DNA of 64,000 nucleotides from Dehalococcoidia bacterium. GTDB taxonomy: Bacteria > Chloroflexota > Dehalococcoidia > Lucifugimonadales > Lucifugimonadaceae. The position numbers were made by a program, and so were the translations under genes. How positions within the stretch are numbered: the stretch's first letter is position 1; every line of letters starts with the position of its first letter. The stretch is from contig JAJEGY010000007.1 in assembly GCA_022819585.1 (NCBI GenBank), positions 1-64,000 of the forward strand, written 5' to 3'. Under the pieces are notes generated by a model. That model ran no database searches. It saw only the letters and a list, made by a program, of their open reading frames with translations, and was not told the origin of the DNA. Shown here piece after piece: positions 41,932 through 51,772 of the stretch.

Positions 41932-42894
41932 TCAATCCTCGGTGACGACGCTTTCGGGAGTTCCGCCAGCCCAAACTCGCTCCATGTTTTCGAACGCAAA
42001 CTCCACACGCCTCGGATACGACTCCCAGCTCTTGCCCGCGACATGCGGGGCGACGACCACGTTGTCCATCGTCAACAGGGGGTTATCCGCCTCTACCGGT
42101 TCGATCTCGAAGACGTCTAGTCCGGCACCCCAGATTTCACCGTTCCTCAAAGCCTCAATCAGCGCCGTTTCGTCGACCACCGGCCCGCGGCAGGTGTTGA
42201 CCAGCAACGCGGACTTCTTCATCAAACCAAGCTCGCGAGCACCGATCAACTTGTGAGAACCGGCATTGAGGTTCGTATGCAGAGAAACAACGTCCGACTC
42301 CATCAGCAACTCATCAAGTTCGACGCGCTTTGCTCCGTAACTTTCCGCCTTTTCCGATCGAACCAAATCGGTATACAGCGTCGTAGTCTCGAAACCCCTC
42401 AACAACCGCGCCAAAGTAGACCCGATCCGACCCGCTCCGACGATTCCCACCGTCTTACCCAAAAGCTCATACGAGTCGTATCCATCGATCTCTGGTCGCA
42501 TCCAAGCATCTGCACGCGTGTCGTTGTGTGCAATCGGGAGGTGGCGGTGACATGCCAAGATCAACGTCATCGCAAACTCAGCTACCGGTATCGCATTTGC
42601 CCCGCCGTTGTTCGCCACCGGGATGCCCAACTCACCTGCAGTTCGCAAGTTCACTCCATCGTATCCCGCCGAACAAAGCTGCACCAGCTTCAGATTCCTA
42701 CCAGCGCGAAGAATGTTCTCAGTCACGCCGTGGCCGAACGCTAGAACAAAATCCGACTCGGCCGCGACACGCTCCACCTCATCCTCATCCGTCTCCGCCG
42801 TGCAGACCGTCAACTCATAGCCATTAGGCTTCATTTCCTCAGCCATCTTCAACAACGGCAGAGCAGGGCCCGACAGCACCATCACATTCGGCAT
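41932..42894 (-). CDS. D-2-hydroxyacid dehydrogenase (NAD-dependent), third paralogue
   Basis: A 320-residue protein. Cofactor segment VGIVGAGRIGSTLARLLRGF; catalytic residues in NTCRGPVVDETAL (Arg), DVFEIEPVEADNP (Glu) and VAPHVAGKS (His). It is more distant from the other two. It is the first of the dehydrogenase cluster in transcription order. Together the three may cover related 2-keto acids or successive steps, but substrates cannot be assigned. Confidence 0.88.
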   Translation of the reverse strand: MPNVMVLSGPALPLLKMAEEMKPNGYELTVCTAETDEDEVERVAAESDFVLAFGHGVTENILRAGRNLKLVQLCSAGYDGVNLRTAGELGIPVANNGGANAIPVAEFAMTLILACHRHLPIAHNDTRADAWMRPEIDGYDSYELLGKTVGIVGAGRIGSTLARLLRGFETTTLYTDLVRSEKAESYGAKRVELDELLMESDVVSLHTNLNAGSHKLIGARELGLMKKSALLVNTCRGPVVDETALIEALRNGEIWGAGLDVFEIEPVEADNPLLTMDNVVVAPHVAGKSWESYPRRVEFAFENMERVWAGGTPESVVTED

Positions 42895-43011
42895 CTTCAG
42901 TTACACCTCAAATTCTGGCATTCGCCAGATCCCTTGAACTGGCTGTACCGTTGCGGATTCTACTACTGCTCAAACTGAATCCGATGCCTCATAGGATCCA
43001 CAAGTCGCAGT

Positions 43012-44817
43012 TCAATTGCACCGATAGCAGAACGACACTGTCCCTGTTCTGTCCAACATCGTCTTTGTCTCTCGCAAAGTACTCTCGCTCCCCGCGGCGT
43101 TGGCCAATGCGATCGTTGCGTTGATCAGTTCTCCACCCAACCCGCGGTTGTCGCCCACTAGCACCAGCGTGCCCGGCGTCAACTCCTCTAAGGTTGGAAG
43201 TGAAACCTGATTTACCGCTTCGAATTCCAACTCGGGATACAGCCAAACTTCGTCGCCGAAGGAGCAATGGACATTCGAGACCGTTATCACCTTCTCGAAC
43301 GAATACGGTTGCACCCCGATCGACCTGCAAACAGCGTATTTGTTGTTCGTGTACTCCACCAAAGTCCCTTCATCTTGGGCCATGTGAGTGGTTCCTGAGA
43401 AATTCATCCAAACAACGACGACCGCAAACCCGATGGCAAACAATCTGATCACCCTTCCATCCTTTGGACGCTGCCGCAAGAGATACGAGACCAACCTGTC
43501 CAACATGATCCCGGACAAAATCACCAAGACCGGTATCAAAGACGTCATTCTGCCGACGTAGAAACGATCGGATGGGATCGCGATCACAGCGCAATATAGG
43601 ACGAAAAACAGAGCAAGAAAAAAGGGATATATCGCCCTTGGTCTCCTCAGTGCATCCAACACCGCCACCGCAAACATTACCCCGATGATCAATGGGACCA
43701 CCGAATCGTCGCTCGCTCTGAAAAGTTTTGATGGTCGCTTGACGTCCAAACCGAACGCCACGCTCATGTAGTCCGCTGCATCAGTAGCCCACTGTTGGAA
43801 ATACTCGGTAGAAAACCTCTCCGTGCTGCGTTCAACTATCCGGTGACGGAACATTGTGTCCCCCGGGTGCGTTTTGATCGGGTCGTAAATCAACTGCGAC
43901 AACAGCGGGGCAGCCATAAACGTAAACACGGCGATGAACCAGAAACTTCGTAAAACGACGCGCCGACGTTCCGTCGCTCGATTCGAGAAATACGCCCGCA
44001 AGAACCAATACGCCACCGGCACTGGCGCAAGCACGAAAAACGGAACATACTCGTAGAGCAACAGCCCGGACGCCAATCCGACGATCCCAGCCCAAAACCC
44101 GTAGTTCTTGCGAGACGTGTCGCTGAGTATCAGGCCGACGAACAACAGCGTCGCGAGGAACAATCCGCCAAACGACTCCTCTGCAAATCCGCCGGCTATC
44201 ACCGCCCACCGCATCGTCGCCATAGTGAACACGACGACAAGCGTCGCCGTCCAACTCACATTCAATCTCCGCAACCCGATCGCCACCAAAAGGATCGACA
44301 ACGCCCCTGCAAACTCATAACCCGCTCTTAAGTGGTGAAGCTCGTTCCCAAGGTAGCTCAGCGACAACGCGCTGATCCCGTTGGTGAAAATCTGGTGGAA
44401 CGTTAACTTGTCGCCCGCGTAGACGATATTCCAAGCGAATCTGCCCTGATTGACCTCTTCGAAAGCCGCGAAATCTGGCGGCAAATACAGCAGAAACACA
44501 TAACGCAACCCGATCGCCGCGATCACTAGAAGCCAATTCGGGTGAAGCGTCCTCACCTGTTCATTGGCCAGTTTCAGAGCAGGCCACAGCGTTGCGCGAT
44601 TCAGGTACCCCAACACACCCATCGCCAGTGCAATGACTACGACGATCCCCGAATAGTAAGGTCGCCGATAGAACTCCGTAAACACGCCTCCAATCGTCAG
44701 TCCCACCAAGAGAGGCACGGCCCCGCATACGACTACCAGCACGTAAGCGGGATATCGATATGCTAACGACCTGATTCCTTTCAATGCTGTCTCAAAGCGC
44801 GTCTCGCGTCTTTCCAT
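43012..44817 (-). CDS. Polytopic membrane protein, GT-C glycosyltransferase-like
   Basis: A 601-residue protein with about 12 hydrophobic segments. The start MERRETRFETAL at 44817 avoids a 200-nt overlap with the divergent peptidase gene. The first extracytoplasmic loop reads YLPPDFAAFEEVNQGRFAWN, an acidic motif in the place where GT-C enzymes (ArnT/PMT type) keep their catalytic Asp/Glu. The C-terminal 130 residues are soluble. It may glycosylate lipids or proteins using polyprenyl-linked sugar. The call rests on topology. Confidence 0.65.
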   Translation of the reverse strand: MERRETRFETALKGIRSLAYRYPAYVLVVVCGAVPLLVGLTIGGVFTEFYRRPYYSGIVVVIALAMGVLGYLNRATLWPALKLANEQVRTLHPNWLLVIAAIGLRYVFLLYLPPDFAAFEEVNQGRFAWNIVYAGDKLTFHQIFTNGISALSLSYLGNELHHLRAGYEFAGALSILLVAIGLRRLNVSWTATLVVVFTMATMRWAVIAGGFAEESFGGLFLATLLFVGLILSDTSRKNYGFWAGIVGLASGLLLYEYVPFFVLAPVPVAYWFLRAYFSNRATERRRVVLRSFWFIAVFTFMAAPLLSQLIYDPIKTHPGDTMFRHRIVERSTERFSTEYFQQWATDAADYMSVAFGLDVKRPSKLFRASDDSVVPLIIGVMFAVAVLDALRRPRAIYPFFLALFFVLYCAVIAIPSDRFYVGRMTSLIPVLVILSGIMLDRLVSYLLRQRPKDGRVIRLFAIGFAVVVVWMNFSGTTHMAQDEGTLVEYTNNKYAVCRSIGVQPYSFEKVITVSNVHCSFGDEVWLYPELEFEAVNQVSLPTLEELTPGTLVLVGDNRGLGGELINATIALANAAGSESTLRETKTMLDRTGTVSFCYRCN

Positions 44818-44889
44818 CGGACTTATTTGTTCATTCAAGCGGCGTAGAGAATCGTCATAGCAAAGTCTAATCCCGTAACATTTTCTGCC

Positions 44890-46035
44890 ATGAATTCCCT
44901 TGAAATTCTCGAGACGCTCTGCATGCAGCCAACCGTCTCCTTTTACGAACATCGAGTCGCACGAGAAATCGCAAACATACTCGCTGCAAACGGGATCCAA
45001 CAGCGCCGCGACCGATGGGGAAATGTCATCGCACACCTCGATGGCAACGATAGTTTGCCTCCCCTGGTTTTCGTTGCTCACATGGATCACCCTGGTTTCG
45101 AAGCTATCGAGGCCGTCGAGATCGACGAAGACGAGGAGATCATCTATGCCGAGCCCCGAGGTGGACTTGGAACTCGTGCCTACGATGTCGGGACTTCAGT
45201 TCAAGTCATCGCTCAGAACGGCAACACGCTCTTCGGAACGATCGAATCTCATACTCACCTGCGACATGCTGGAAGATTTGCCCGAGCCGATCGCGTCACA
45301 ATTCGACCGGATGAAAACGGTTTCGGACCTAAACCTTCGCAGTTGACTTATCCTGCAGCCGTTCTGCTAGACCTTCCGAGCTTTCGATTGGACGGCGACA
45401 TGATCCGTGCTAGGCAACTCGACGACCTCGCAGGATGTGCAACCATCCTTGCAGGGCTCATCGATGTGAACTCCGGAAAAACCAACACCAGACCCATCAT
45501 GGGACTCTTCACCCGCGCCGAGGAAGTCGGACTCATAGGCGCAGCCCTCTCAGCTAGCGACGAAACCATCCCTAAAGACTCCATCGTCGTCTCGGTCGAA
45601 ACCAGCCTCAAGAGCGAGAACGCTAAGCAGGGCAGAGGTGTAGTCATCCGCGTAGGCGACCGCATGACCACATTCGACCACGAGGCCGAAGCCGTCCTAC
45701 AATCGGCAGCACATCGAATCTCTGAACATGGAAACAAGGACGGCATCAGATTCCAACGCGCTCTGATGGGTGCCGGTGGTTGCGAAGCCAGCGCATTCAA
45801 AGCTTATGGATACAGCGTCACCGGCACATCTTTCCCGCTAGGAGCTTGGCACAACACCGAGGATGACGGATCTATAGTTCCCGAATACATCCACAAAGAC
45901 GACTTCCGCTCCGGTGTGGCACTGATCACAGAAGCAATGCGCGACGACGGCGAGCCGCCGCACAACGACCCATTACGTCAACTCGCATCATTTCCCGAAA
46001 CCGGTGCTATGCGCCTCCGAGAAACACTTGGCTGA
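44890..46035 (+). CDS. M42/M20-type metallo-aminopeptidase
   Basis: A 381-residue zinc peptidase. The metal and catalytic residues are visible: VFVAHMDHPGF (His-x-Asp), RQLDDLAGCA (Asp), FTRAEEVGLIGA (Glu-Glu), VSVETS and PLGAWHNTEDDG (His). The arrangement fits the M42 glutamyl-aminopeptidase family, which trims peptides in the cytoplasm. It is divergent from the GT-C-like gene and is followed 87 nt later by the ThDP enzyme gene. Confidence 0.85.
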   Translation: MNSLEILETLCMQPTVSFYEHRVAREIANILAANGIQQRRDRWGNVIAHLDGNDSLPPLVFVAHMDHPGFEAIEAVEIDEDEEIIYAEPRGGLGTRAYDVGTSVQVIAQNGNTLFGTIESHTHLRHAGRFARADRVTIRPDENGFGPKPSQLTYPAAVLLDLPSFRLDGDMIRARQLDDLAGCATILAGLIDVNSGKTNTRPIMGLFTRAEEVGLIGAALSASDETIPKDSIVVSVETSLKSENAKQGRGVVIRVGDRMTTFDHEAEAVLQSAAHRISEHGNKDGIRFQRALMGAGGCEASAFKAYGYSVTGTSFPLGAWHNTEDDGSIVPEYIHKDDFRSGVALITEAMRDDGEPPHNDPLRQLASFPETGAMRLRETLG

Positions 46036-46122
46036 CCAACTACAGCAACAAACACATCCCCTTAATCCCGTCCATCCATGTAAGCAGAGCTACTGCAAAC
46101 ATACCGATATACCCTTTTATCT

Positions 46123-47757
46123 ATGCCAAAAGTCGATGGAAGTTACCTCATAGCCCGAACCCTCAAAGAGGAAGGCACCGACTGCCTCTTCTACCTCATG
46201 GGAGGCCCGAACTACGAGATCGTCAACAACTCCGAAGACTTCGGCATCCGCACCATCGACTTCCGGCACGAGCAGGCTGCCGCAATGGCCGCCCACGCCT
46301 ACGCCCGCGTCAAACGCACACCAGGCGTCACAACCTCCGCCTCCGGCCCAGGCACTCTGAACCTTCTCACCGGCATCTACAACGCTTTCATCGACGCCGC
46401 TCCCATGGTGACCTTGGGTGGTGCGGGCCCCCTTCGAGACATCTATCGCGATGGTTTCCAAGAAGTAGACCTGCCAAACATCTTTGCTCCCGTATCCAAA
46501 TCCGTCATCCGACCAACCTACGCAAATCGCCTTCCCGAACACATTTCCACCGCCTTCAGAACTGCAATGAACGACCGCCCCGGACCCGTCTACGTCGAAT
46601 GCAACGAAGACATCCTATACGCCGAAGTTGAAGAATCCGAAGTTCCGCCTCCGACCCGCGCCGCAACTGTCTCACCTCCAAGCGCCGATCCCGACCAGAT
46701 CGCCGAAGCCGTCAAGATCCTCTCCGAAGCCGAACGGCCAATCCTCCTCGCCGGAAGCGGCCCATGGTGGTCCGGCGCGTGGAATGAACTTCAAGAATTC
46801 GTCGACCGCACGGGCATCCCTTTCTATACAACCCCCATCGCTAGGGGGCTGATCCCAGAAGACCATCCCGTCTCTTTCCCAGCAGCTCGATCAACCGCAT
46901 TCCGTGAAACCGACGCTGTCCTCGTCGTTGGCACCCGGTTCAACTGGATCATGACCTTCGGACGTCGCATCTCACAACAGGCAAAGGTCATCCAGATAGA
47001 TATCCACGGCTCCGAGATCGGCCACAACAGGGCAGTAGACAACGGCATCGTCGCCGACGCCAAATCCGCCATGCAACAGATCAATGCCGAAGTTTCTCGA
47101 ACTGGCATGAAATCAAAAGCGGAGAGCAAATGGGTTGAATACCTCCGAGGCATCGAACTCGACCGACGCCAACGCTCCGAACAACTCGAAAACTCCAACC
47201 AAGTCCCCATCCACCCTCTCCGCCTCTGCAAAGAACTACGAGAAGTCATGGACCGTGACGCCATCCTAAGCGTTGATGGCAACGAGATACTCCACTACGG
47301 TCGACAGTCGATCCCTACCTTCAAACCAGGTCATCGCCTCAACTCTGGCGCTACCGGCTGCATGGGGGTCGGACTCCCATTCGCCATCGGCGCCAAACTC
47401 GCCAAACCCGACAAGCAATCGGTGGCACTACATGGCGACGGTTCTCTAGGGATGAACATCCAAGACTTCGACACCGCGGTCCGCTACAAAATCCCGATCG
47501 TCATCGTAGTTTCCAACAACGAAGGATGGACCGCTCGAGTAGAGGGCATCCGCAAACCCGGCCGAGAACTCGGTTGGACCCGCTTCGACGCTATCGCCGA
47601 AGCCCTCGGCGGACACGGAGAAGAAGTCCGCGAACCCTCCCAAATCCGACCGGCACTTGAAAGAGCCTTCGACTCAGGCATCCCTGCGATAGTCAATGTA
47701 CATACTGATCCGACGGCCAGGGCTCTGTCGAGATTCGTCGGATCAAAGATGGAATAA
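46123..47757 (+). CDS. Thiamine diphosphate-dependent enzyme (acetolactate synthase / 2-hydroxyacyl-CoA lyase-like)
   Basis: A 544-residue protein with the three domains of the POX/AHAS family. DFRHEQAAAMAAHAYAR holds the cofactor-activating Glu. The C-terminal domain has LHGDGSLGMNIQDFDTAV through IVVSNNEGW, the GDG...NN ThDP motif. GATGCMGVGLPFAIGAKLA is typical. It could be an acetolactate synthase-like enzyme, a benzoylformate-decarboxylase type, or an oxalyl/2-hydroxyacyl-CoA lyase; no regulatory-subunit gene follows. A GYD-domain gene begins 19 nt downstream. Confidence 0.87.
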   Translation: MPKVDGSYLIARTLKEEGTDCLFYLMGGPNYEIVNNSEDFGIRTIDFRHEQAAAMAAHAYARVKRTPGVTTSASGPGTLNLLTGIYNAFIDAAPMVTLGGAGPLRDIYRDGFQEVDLPNIFAPVSKSVIRPTYANRLPEHISTAFRTAMNDRPGPVYVECNEDILYAEVEESEVPPPTRAATVSPPSADPDQIAEAVKILSEAERPILLAGSGPWWSGAWNELQEFVDRTGIPFYTTPIARGLIPEDHPVSFPAARSTAFRETDAVLVVGTRFNWIMTFGRRISQQAKVIQIDIHGSEIGHNRAVDNGIVADAKSAMQQINAEVSRTGMKSKAESKWVEYLRGIELDRRQRSEQLENSNQVPIHPLRLCKELREVMDRDAILSVDGNEILHYGRQSIPTFKPGHRLNSGATGCMGVGLPFAIGAKLAKPDKQSVALHGDGSLGMNIQDFDTAVRYKIPIVIVVSNNEGWTARVEGIRKPGRELGWTRFDAIAEALGGHGEEVREPSQIRPALERAFDSGIPAIVNVHTDPTARALSRFVGSKME

Positions 47758-47776
47758 ACCGAAAAGGCAGGGGGCC

Positions 47777-48097
47777 ATGCCCGAAGACTCAGCACCCAAA
47801 GTCAACACCTACATAATGTTCTCCAAACTCACCGAACGTGGCCGAGACCGCGTCCGGACTCATCCCGAGCGCATCCTTGAAGTGAACCACGAAGTCGAGA
47901 TGAGAGGCTGTCATGTAGTGGCCCAGTACGCAATGATGGGCGATTACGACTTCGTTACCATCATCGAAGCCCCCGACAACGGCGAGATGTCCCGTATCGC
48001 CATCGAACTAGGTGCCCGCGGAACCATCGACACCACAACCTACTCAGCAATACCAATCAACGATTTCATCGAAATCATGCAGCACAACGGCGACTAG
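47777..48097 (+). CDS. GYD domain-containing protein
   Basis: A 106-residue single-domain protein with TYIMFSKLTERGRDRVR, AQYAMMGDYDFVTIIEAPD and SRIAIELGARGTIDTTTYSA. This matches the GYD family of small ferredoxin-like-fold proteins of unknown role. The ATG at 47777 follows the ThDP enzyme stop by 19 nt with a purine-rich AGGGGG site, so the two form an operon. It may be a small regulator or binding partner. Confidence 0.85.
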   Translation: MPEDSAPKVNTYIMFSKLTERGRDRVRTHPERILEVNHEVEMRGCHVVAQYAMMGDYDFVTIIEAPDNGEMSRIAIELGARGTIDTTTYSAIPINDFIEIMQHNGD

Positions 48098-48122
48098 ATC
48101 GCCCCTCACTCAAAAAACATTC

Positions 48123-50192
48123 ATGCGCTACGCGCTTCAAGTAATTGACATCAAATCCACTCAGAGTCGCCGCGTCCGAACAACATTCAAGTCGATCTAC
48201 CAGCGAGGACTCGATTGGAAGTTAATGATTGTCGGCGTCGCGATCGTTTTCTTCTGCCAGTTTGTGATGCTTCAGAATGCCGAGTCGGAAGACGGAGCGA
48301 TGCCAAGAAACGCTCGCATGGTCTTAATCCTCGGTTTCTTCGCGGTCGCGATATCTGCTTACTTCTTCTCCAATAGGTTGCAGCTTTCAGAGTGGTCGCC
48401 AACGCTGCCGGATCGTCTCAGATTCAACGTCGGAGCAGAACGGTCGCTAATGTTCGGTATTGGAGTGGCCGCGCTTGCCTTGCTGAGCCTCCGATTGCTA
48501 AGCGGCTCAAATGCTGGCAGTGACATCTGGATTTGGTTTGTGGCAATTGCCGGTTGTTCAATACCGTTCGCTCCCTCGCTCAACAGAGTCTTGGTAGGTC
48601 TACGGCGAGCCTTCCGGGCAATTCGACGAAGAGACTTAGCAATTGTCGGCACCTTGGTGATTGCGTTCACAGCACTGAATCTCGCAGATTTGTCAGATTG
48701 GTATTACGCGGCAGTCGGTGACGAATACGCGGTCTGGGAATTCTCTGAGCACTTCGCAAAAGATGGGATTACCAGGCCATTCGGTCAAGACGGCGTGTAC
48801 GATCACCACCCGCGTCTCGGGTTTGCGCTGAAGAGTTTGACTATGAAGGTCGTGGGGATAGATTACTTCGGCTGGAAATCCAGTTCGATCTTCTTGGTCG
48901 CGTTGACGATACCCGCCGTGTATTGGTTAGGAACATTGCTGCGCGACCGTGTGACGGGTGCGGTGGCAGCGACGATGATCGCATCGAGCCACTACGTTTT
49001 CGCTTTGTCGCATGCGGGAATCAATTCGCTTGATTCACTTTTTCCCTCTGTTTACGCGATGTCTTTCTTTGTCTTAGGAACGCGATCAAAAAGTCCACTC
49101 CTTCTTTTTTTCGCAGGGGTGATAGCTGGCACCTGCTTTTACGTCAACTATTCGGCGAGGATCATCATGCCAATAATGGTCATTTTCTTGGTCCTGCAGG
49201 CTTGGCCCCGATTTTCGCTGCGTAGTAGCCTGCCCTTAGTCGTCGGTTTCGCCGTTGCCGCTCTACCGTTGGTGATCGTCAACGGCACTGAAGTAGTCAC
49301 TTCAATGCTCACCGTTGCGATCGGGGGGCAGCCAGAGACAATCGACAAGACTTTCATTGAACGCATACAAGACAACATTCTGCTCAATCTCTACGCGTTC
49401 AACTTCAATGAACGATCATCCCACTACATCTCGGGTTCCCTCATGGACCCCGTTTCAGCCGCAATTGCAGTAATAGCTGTTGGTTTCACCGTAGGCAGAC
49501 TTCAGAAACCCACATCTAGGTTCTTACTGTTGTGGTTGCTGATTAGTTTTGCTGCCACCGCGTTGGCTAGTCCGTACTGGCATACGGCCGTGACAAGGCT
49601 TTACCCATTGCTCATACCCTTGTCGCTGATGGTCGGGATTTTTATTTCCGCGTTCATATGGCCGATCGACATCAACGTTTCTTCGCTCTCGTCATACGGG
49701 GTCTCATTGCATCCCAAAACAGTGGTTATAGTGGCGATTGTCGCGATTGGACTCTCTGTTTGGCTTCTCAATATCCAGCGATTCAAGTATGAGACTCCCG
49801 AGATTTTCCATGTTCACCCGACGCCGGTGAGCATCGGAGCGATGGAATCCCCACAATGCAACCAGTTCCCGTCAGATCGGATCGCTTTTGCTGGTAATGA
49901 CCTGCATCTGTTGCGACGAGTGCTCAACTCTTACAATCCCGGTAGTATCACGCTGACTCCAGACCAGCAACCGGAGGTTCCAGGATCAGCGAAATTCTTC
50001 GACTACCAACAAGTGAGGCAATCTGAAATGCTTGACTCACACAACATCGGCTGCATCATCTTCGCGAATCCGCATCAGAGCGAACATATCCAGACGTTAG
50101 GTCACCTCAGCGAGTCGTATCCGCAAGGCCGCCTAGCCCGCTTCTCCGATCACTCCGGTAAAACCACCATATCCATATTCAAATTGCAGTAA
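48123..50192 (+). CDS. Polytopic membrane protein, GT39/GT83-like (GT-C fold) glycosyltransferase
   Basis: A 689-residue protein with 12 or more hydrophobic segments. YAAVGDEYAVWEFSEHF in the first large loop carries the acidic DE motif seen in ArnT/PMT-type enzymes; YDHHPRLGFALKSLTMKVVG and LSHAGINSLDSLFPSVYAMS follow in the typical order. ATG at 48123 gives the family N-terminus. It probably transfers sugars from a polyprenyl donor outside the membrane. It shares topology, not close sequence, with the gene at 43012-44817. Confidence 0.72.
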   Translation: MRYALQVIDIKSTQSRRVRTTFKSIYQRGLDWKLMIVGVAIVFFCQFVMLQNAESEDGAMPRNARMVLILGFFAVAISAYFFSNRLQLSEWSPTLPDRLRFNVGAERSLMFGIGVAALALLSLRLLSGSNAGSDIWIWFVAIAGCSIPFAPSLNRVLVGLRRAFRAIRRRDLAIVGTLVIAFTALNLADLSDWYYAAVGDEYAVWEFSEHFAKDGITRPFGQDGVYDHHPRLGFALKSLTMKVVGIDYFGWKSSSIFLVALTIPAVYWLGTLLRDRVTGAVAATMIASSHYVFALSHAGINSLDSLFPSVYAMSFFVLGTRSKSPLLLFFAGVIAGTCFYVNYSARIIMPIMVIFLVLQAWPRFSLRSSLPLVVGFAVAALPLVIVNGTEVVTSMLTVAIGGQPETIDKTFIERIQDNILLNLYAFNFNERSSHYISGSLMDPVSAAIAVIAVGFTVGRLQKPTSRFLLLWLLISFAATALASPYWHTAVTRLYPLLIPLSLMVGIFISAFIWPIDINVSSLSSYGVSLHPKTVVIVAIVAIGLSVWLLNIQRFKYETPEIFHVHPTPVSIGAMESPQCNQFPSDRIAFAGNDLHLLRRVLNSYNPGSITLTPDQQPEVPGSAKFFDYQQVRQSEMLDSHNIGCIIFANPHQSEHIQTLGHLSESYPQGRLARFSDHSGKTTISIFKLQ

Positions 50193-50279
50193 CTCAGACG
50201 CGAGATTCGCCGCGTCCGCGATGCAGCGCGGTCACGGTGAACCGCGAATTGGAGGGTATCGTAGAATCCTTCAGCACCA

Positions 50280-51290
50280 TTGATCAACCAACTTCAATCG
50301 TCCCAAATGACCTCAGAAGCAATCGAAAAGCGCTCGATCATCATTACGATCGTCGCTAGCGGGTTTTTCGGCATCTTAGGCATCATCATCTCTGTCGCAA
50401 GCCATTCTGGCGCGGTGTTCTTGGACGGCCTGTTTTCCCTGACCTTCGGCGTCATCGGACTGCTCACCCTATATGTCTCTAGACTTGTAACGCGCCCTAG
50501 TGACGAGTCTTACCCCTTCGGATACGCAACGTTCGAGCCCATGCTCAACCTTTTCAAAGGACTTCTGATCGGCTTCGCGCTCGTTTGGGCAGTATGGACA
50601 TCTATCATCACCATCCTGCAAGGTGGCCAAGACATCGCAGCAGAGGGTGGGATACTCTACGCAGCTATCGCGGTCATCGGAGGGATTGTTGTCGTCATTT
50701 TCCTGAAAAGGTACGCTAAACAGTCCGGTTCTCCCATCGTGGATGTAGACGCCAAAAACTGGACCGTTGACACGCTTATCAGTTCAGCAGTGGGGATCGC
50801 GTTCATCGCAACGCTGCTGATCCAGAACTCTGAATGGTCAGATTTGGCACGTTACGCAGACCCGATCATCATGTTGGCAATAGCCGCCATCGCAGCGCCG
50901 CAACCGTACCAGACGATCCGAGACAACATACGGCAGATCGTCGGCAAGGCACCTCCCAAGGACGTGCAAGATAGAGTGGTTCAATTAGTCGAAGAGGCGA
51001 TCGCCGATGTGCCGTATGTCGAGACACACATACGCATCACCGACGTTGGCAGGTACGTTTACTTGCACGTATACGTCATCGCATCTCCGAATACAAGAGA
51101 GGTCATCGATACACACAGGCACGACCAGATCAGACAACAGATCTACGACCGTGTATCTAGCGAATATAGGTACTTGTCTCTAGATGTCGGATTCACGATG
51201 AACAGACGCTGGGCATTGAGCAGCGTCCAGTCGGAGGAGCTCGAGATGGTCGTATCACCAACAGATTCCACGGAAGTCACCACAAGATAA
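50280..51290 (+). CDS. Cation diffusion facilitator-like transporter
   Basis: A 336-residue protein with five to six hydrophobic segments and a cytosolic C-terminal domain. HSGAVFLDGLFSLTFGVIG and YPFGYATFEPMLNLFKGLLI match the CDF layout. Several classic metal ligands are changed: DALHSLTD appears as DGLFSLTF, and the second site reads DAKNWTVDTLIS. It belongs to a divergent branch whose metal, if any, is unknown. A TTG at 50280 and an ATG at 50307 are possible starts. Confidence 0.78.
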   Translation: MINQLQSSQMTSEAIEKRSIIITIVASGFFGILGIIISVASHSGAVFLDGLFSLTFGVIGLLTLYVSRLVTRPSDESYPFGYATFEPMLNLFKGLLIGFALVWAVWTSIITILQGGQDIAAEGGILYAAIAVIGGIVVVIFLKRYAKQSGSPIVDVDAKNWTVDTLISSAVGIAFIATLLIQNSEWSDLARYADPIIMLAIAAIAAPQPYQTIRDNIRQIVGKAPPKDVQDRVVQLVEEAIADVPYVETHIRITDVGRYVYLHVYVIASPNTREVIDTHRHDQIRQQIYDRVSSEYRYLSLDVGFTMNRRWALSSVQSEELEMVVSPTDSTEVTTR

Positions 51291-51298
51291 CTGCGAGA

Positions 51299-51772
51299 AT
51301 GAAACGAGTCGCCTTACCGCTAGCGCTAGCGGTTTCTCTCGGGATCGCAGCATGCGGAACTGTTGGCAATCTCGCATCGCCAACGCCGGTTGCGACGGTC
51401 GTGGAAGCTACGCCTACGGCGACATTCACTGACATGTCAAAAGCAGCCATTACAGAGCTTTTCGTAAGACAGTCTGCTTCGATCAAGGAAGGCGATTGGC
51501 AATCCGCATTCCATTCATGTACTCCTAGTTACCGCACACGACGAGACGTTCCACGTTTCCAAGAAGACGTCGAACGTTACTTGCTTCGTCATGACACGAC
51601 GGCTGCAACCCTCGATGTCAGGAATCCCCAAGTAACAAAAGGGCGTGACGACAGGTTCGACATGAACTACGACCTATACATCGACAGCGAATTCGCCGAG
51701 ACAATACGCGTCGGTGGGGCGTACGTCCAAGTCCAAGACGAGTGGTACGACGACGGAGTTTGGTGCCGTTAG
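51299..51772 (+). CDS. Small lipoprotein, unknown function
   Basis: A 157-residue exported protein. The signal peptide ends SLGIAACGTVG, a good lipobox, followed by a Thr/Pro-rich linker and a domain beginning AAITELFVRQSASIKEGDWQ that resembles small NTF2-like lipoproteins. It begins 9 nt after the CDF-like gene and ends with a 4-nt overlap of the convergent ABC exporter gene. Confidence 0.75.
   Translation: MKRVALPLALAVSLGIAACGTVGNLASPTPVATVVEATPTATFTDMSKAAITELFVRQSASIKEGDWQSAFHSCTPSYRTRRDVPRFQEDVERYLLRHDTTAATLDVRNPQVTKGRDDRFDMNYDLYIDSEFAETIRVGGAYVQVQDEWYDDGVWCR

Noticed and set aside
43012-45090. Longer N-terminus for the GT-C-like membrane protein, up to 45090
   Set aside because: It would overlap the divergent, well-supported peptidase gene by about 200 nt and adds a segment with no membrane or family character. 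Start at 44817 preferred.
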